Shown in pieces: positions 13,248 to 15,116 of a DNA stretch of 15,116 nucleotides. Position numbers and translations under genes: made by a program. Numbering within the stretch: the stretch's first letter is position 1; the number at the start of each line of letters is the position of its first letter. The notes under the pieces were generated by a model. The model searched no databases. It was given only the letters and a program-made list of their open reading frames with translations, and had not been told where the DNA came from. Source of the DNA: Methylotenera_A sp031379885 (GTDB taxonomy: Bacteria; Pseudomonadota; Gammaproteobacteria; Burkholderiales; Methylophilaceae); contig JANNFN010000054.1 of assembly GCA_031379885.1 (NCBI GenBank), positions 1-15,116 of the forward strand, in the 5' to 3' direction.

Positions 13248-13286
13248 ATGCCCTGCAAGCCGCATTAATATTGGCTTGCAGGGCAT
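13248..13286. repeat. 39-bp REP-like palindrome, copy 2, between convergent genes
   Basis: ATGCCCTGCAAGCC (13248-13261) pairs perfectly with GGCTTGCAGGGCAT (13273-13286) around an 11-base loop. The reverse complement differs from copy 1 (2508-2546) at only four of 39 positions. It lies 20 bases after the dodecin stop and 18 before the protease stop on the other strand, where it may act as a two-way terminator; no long T-run is present on either side. Confidence 0.8.
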
Positions 13287-13304
13287 TATCTTTAGTGCTA
13301 ATAA

Positions 13305-13955
13305 CTAATACTTTTTAGTAAGCGTCATAATCGAATTATCACGTCTCATATCCAATCGATTTAACGCTGACATACCCAACAAGACAACGGTAGGCGAGCC
13401 ACCTTCATTCACCGTGGCCTCCACATTATTAAGTATGATGGTGCCAATTTTTAAAGTGTTCAGTTTTACCAAATAAGCGTTCACCATGCCATTGGCGGTT
13501 GACATTGCTATTCGCTCTCCTTTTTCATAATCAATTTTGGCATATTTTGCATCACCGCTATTAAAAGCCACTGTCGTAGCGCCAGTATCCACCACATATT
13601 TGAGCGAAGCGCCATTTACAGAAAGGTTTCCAAAAAAATGCCCTGCTTTATCTGCATATAAACTTACAGGGTCGTTATTTGCTGGGCCAGCGCTTGTGGC
13701 AACTGAAGCCGCTTGCCCCATTTTCAGCGTTTGACGTTTACCTTCCACTATAAAAGTCGCCGCTTCGCTATTGGCTGAAATTAATTTGACACCATTCTTA
13801 GTTTGGCCTGCAGCAAGGCTTTGTGGCGCACCGCCATTAATGGTCACCAGCGCCTTATCGCTAAATAAACCCACCACGTTTACGCGTGTATCCGCCAACA
13901 CTTGTAGCGCCAAAGCGCTTAAAATAAAAGCTACTAATATCTTAATATTTAACAT
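13305..13955 (-). CDS. Retropepsin-like aspartic protease, exported (clan AA, TIGR02281-like)
   Basis: The 216-residue protein begins with a signal peptide (about 1-21, cleavage after VLA), so it acts in the periplasm or at the membrane. Residues about 25-80 (VNVVGLFSDKALVTINGG...GKRQTLKMG) resemble the small beta-domain found in the periplasmic part of GspC-like secretion proteins. Residues about 95-216 form a single-lobed aspartic protease: FGNLSVNGASLKYVVDTGAT carries the catalytic Asp (D123), followed by MSTANG and the family's LLGMSALNRLD motif (192-202). Such one-lobe enzymes need to dimerise to form the active site. AGGA lies about five bases before the ATG. The gene is 17 bases after the transporter gene, so the two are probably one transcript. 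The substrate is unknown. Confidence 0.88.
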   Translation of the reverse strand: MLNIKILVAFILSALALQVLADTRVNVVGLFSDKALVTINGGAPQSLAAGQTKNGVKLISANSEAATFIVEGKRQTLKMGQAASVATSAGPANNDPVSLYADKAGHFFGNLSVNGASLKYVVDTGATTVAFNSGDAKYAKIDYEKGERIAMSTANGMVNAYLVKLNTLKIGTIILNNVEATVNEGGSPTVVLLGMSALNRLDMRRDNSIMTLTKKY

Positions 13956-13972
13956 AAAATCCTACTTTTACC

Positions 13973-15116
13973 TCAGCTAAACATGCCAGCACGGCCATGT
14001 GTTTGACTTAATTTTAACCCTAATGCTATCACGATAAAGCCAATCAACGGAAATGTTGCCGCTAATAAAAATGTCGTTTGCCCGCCTAAAAACTGTAAAG
14101 CATAGCCGCCAGCAAGCCCACCAATACTGCCACCCACGCCATAGGCTACGCTGTTATAAATTGCTTGGCCTTTAGCTTGATGTCGCCCATTAAAAAACTG
14201 CGTAATTACCTCTACCGAAGCCGCGTGAAAGCTACCAAACGTTGCTGCATGCAAACTTTGCGCGATGAGTAACAGCACAATATTATCTACTGCAACGCCT
14301 ATCATGCCAAATCGGAGGACAGCCAGCGCCAAACTCGTCAAAAGAATAACTTTGAGGCTAAACCTCGCCATGATTTTTGGCATCAGCATAAAAATAGCGA
14401 TTTCGCAGATAACACCGACTGACCACAACAATCCAATCATTCCTTTGCTGTAACCATGCTCGGAAAGGTAAATCGAGTAGAAATTATAAAGAACGCCATG
14501 TGCCGTCACCATCAGCGAACAGCCCACCAGCAAAGCAATCACAGCAGGTTGCTTGATGATTTGCCAAATAGAGAAATGGTCATGCGCATGCGGTGCAACG
14601 GTGGCCTCGGGCAGTTTAAAAGTAAGCGTGAATAAAATGATTTGCACCACGAGCAGAAACCACAACAAACTTTTAATGCCGTAAGCGTCAATTAAAAAGC
14701 CCAAAATAACAGCCGCAAAAATAAAGCCAAGCGAGCCCCACATGCGGATGCGACTATAGTGCCCGTTAGTTGTCGCGAGGTGCGCCAAAGTTAGCGATTC
14801 GGAAAGCGGCAATGTAGAACTGGTAAAAAGACTTAACGCAGCCATCACAAAAAACAACCAAAAAAATCCATGCGCCCAAAAAACTGCTACGAATCCAAGC
14901 AAACCTAAAAATGCAGTCAGTTTTATCCACTTTACGCGTTGCTTGGTGTGGTCTGCCAGCCAGCCCCAAAGGTTGGGCGCAAAAATGCGGCTAATTTGAA
15001 ATAAGGACATGAGGATGCCGATATCTGCCGCCGAAAACTGCTCAGATTGCAGATACAAGCCCCAATAAGGCACGAACGCGCCTACAAAAAAATAATAAAC
15101 GAAGTAAAAGCGTGAA
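13973..15116 (-). CDS. Major facilitator superfamily transporter, PPP-type (5' end off window)
   Basis: About 380 residues are visible and the frame stays open to the window edge, reading RFYFVYYFFVGAFVPYWG before the internal GTG at 15073; the true start lies outside. Segments PYWGLYLQSEQFSAADIGILMS, the loop GWLADHTKQRVKW (the motif A region between helices 2 and 3) and the middle region of the second half suggest twelve membrane helices, most of them visible. The FVPYWGLYL start is characteristic of the phenylpropionate permease (HcaT-like, MFS_1_like) branch. The substrate cannot be deduced. It is followed 17 bases later by the aspartic protease gene on the same strand. Confidence 0.85.
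   Translation of the reverse strand, partial: SRFYFVYYFFVGAFVPYWGLYLQSEQFSAADIGILMSLFQISRIFAPNLWGWLADHTKQRVKWIKLTAFLGLLGFVAVFWAHGFFWLFFVMAALSLFTSSTLPLSESLTLAHLATTNGHYSRIRMWGSLGFIFAAVILGFLIDAYGIKSLLWFLLVVQIILFTLTFKLPEATVAPHAHDHFSIWQIIKQPAVIALLVGCSLMVTAHGVLYNFYSIYLSEHGYSKGMIGLLWSVGVICEIAIFMLMPKIMARFSLKVILLTSLALAVLRFGMIGVAVDNIVLLLIAQSLHAATFGSFHAASVEVITQFFNGRHQAKGQAIYNSVAYGVGGSIGGLAGGYALQFLGGQTTFLLAATFPLIGFIVIALGLKLSQTHGRAGMFS

Overview
The window looks like a chromosomal segment of a methylotrophic betaproteobacterium, most likely of the Methylophilaceae (Methylotenera/Methylophilus type). This is inferred from a modest GC content, an MxaD-type periplasmic protein of methanol oxidation, the run xseB-ispA-dxs followed by folE2, and DUF2970 proteins, which are typical of Betaproteobacteria. 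No tRNA, rRNA, CRISPR array, prophage or transposase was seen.

Layout. (1) 1-1420: the 3' end of a YVTN beta-propeller gene, then mxaD with a consensus -10 promoter and a strong terminator. (2) 1430-2620: a repeat-rich region around a short type IV pilin gene. The pilin has a near-perfect sigma-54 promoter and a cluster of TGACA/TGTCA sites upstream. Three families of small palindromic repeats lie here. (3) 2588-3330, minus strand: an AbrB/MazE-type antitoxin and PIN toxin pair with its own terminator and a candidate operator. (4) 3330-7481, minus strand: a cyclic-nucleotide cassette of three genes, namely a CHASE2 class III adenylate cyclase, a metallo-beta-lactamase-fold protein resembling class II cyclic-nucleotide phosphodiesterases, and a cyclic-nucleotide-binding protein fused to a rhodanese. 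(5) 7645-11434, plus strand: a carboxylesterase, then xseB-ispA-dxs (isoprenoid precursor supply), tightly packed. (6) 11590-13227, plus strand: folE2, two small related DUF2970 membrane proteins and a dodecin. (7) 13305-15116, minus strand: a retropepsin-like periplasmic aspartic protease and a major facilitator transporter that runs off the window.

The most interesting items are: the cassette that would make, destroy and sense a cyclic nucleotide, ending in a sulfurtransferase-type effector; a 39-bp palindrome present twice about 10.7 kb apart in opposite orientation with a compensated stem change; the pilin control region; and the tandem diverged DUF2970 pair between folE2 and dodecin.
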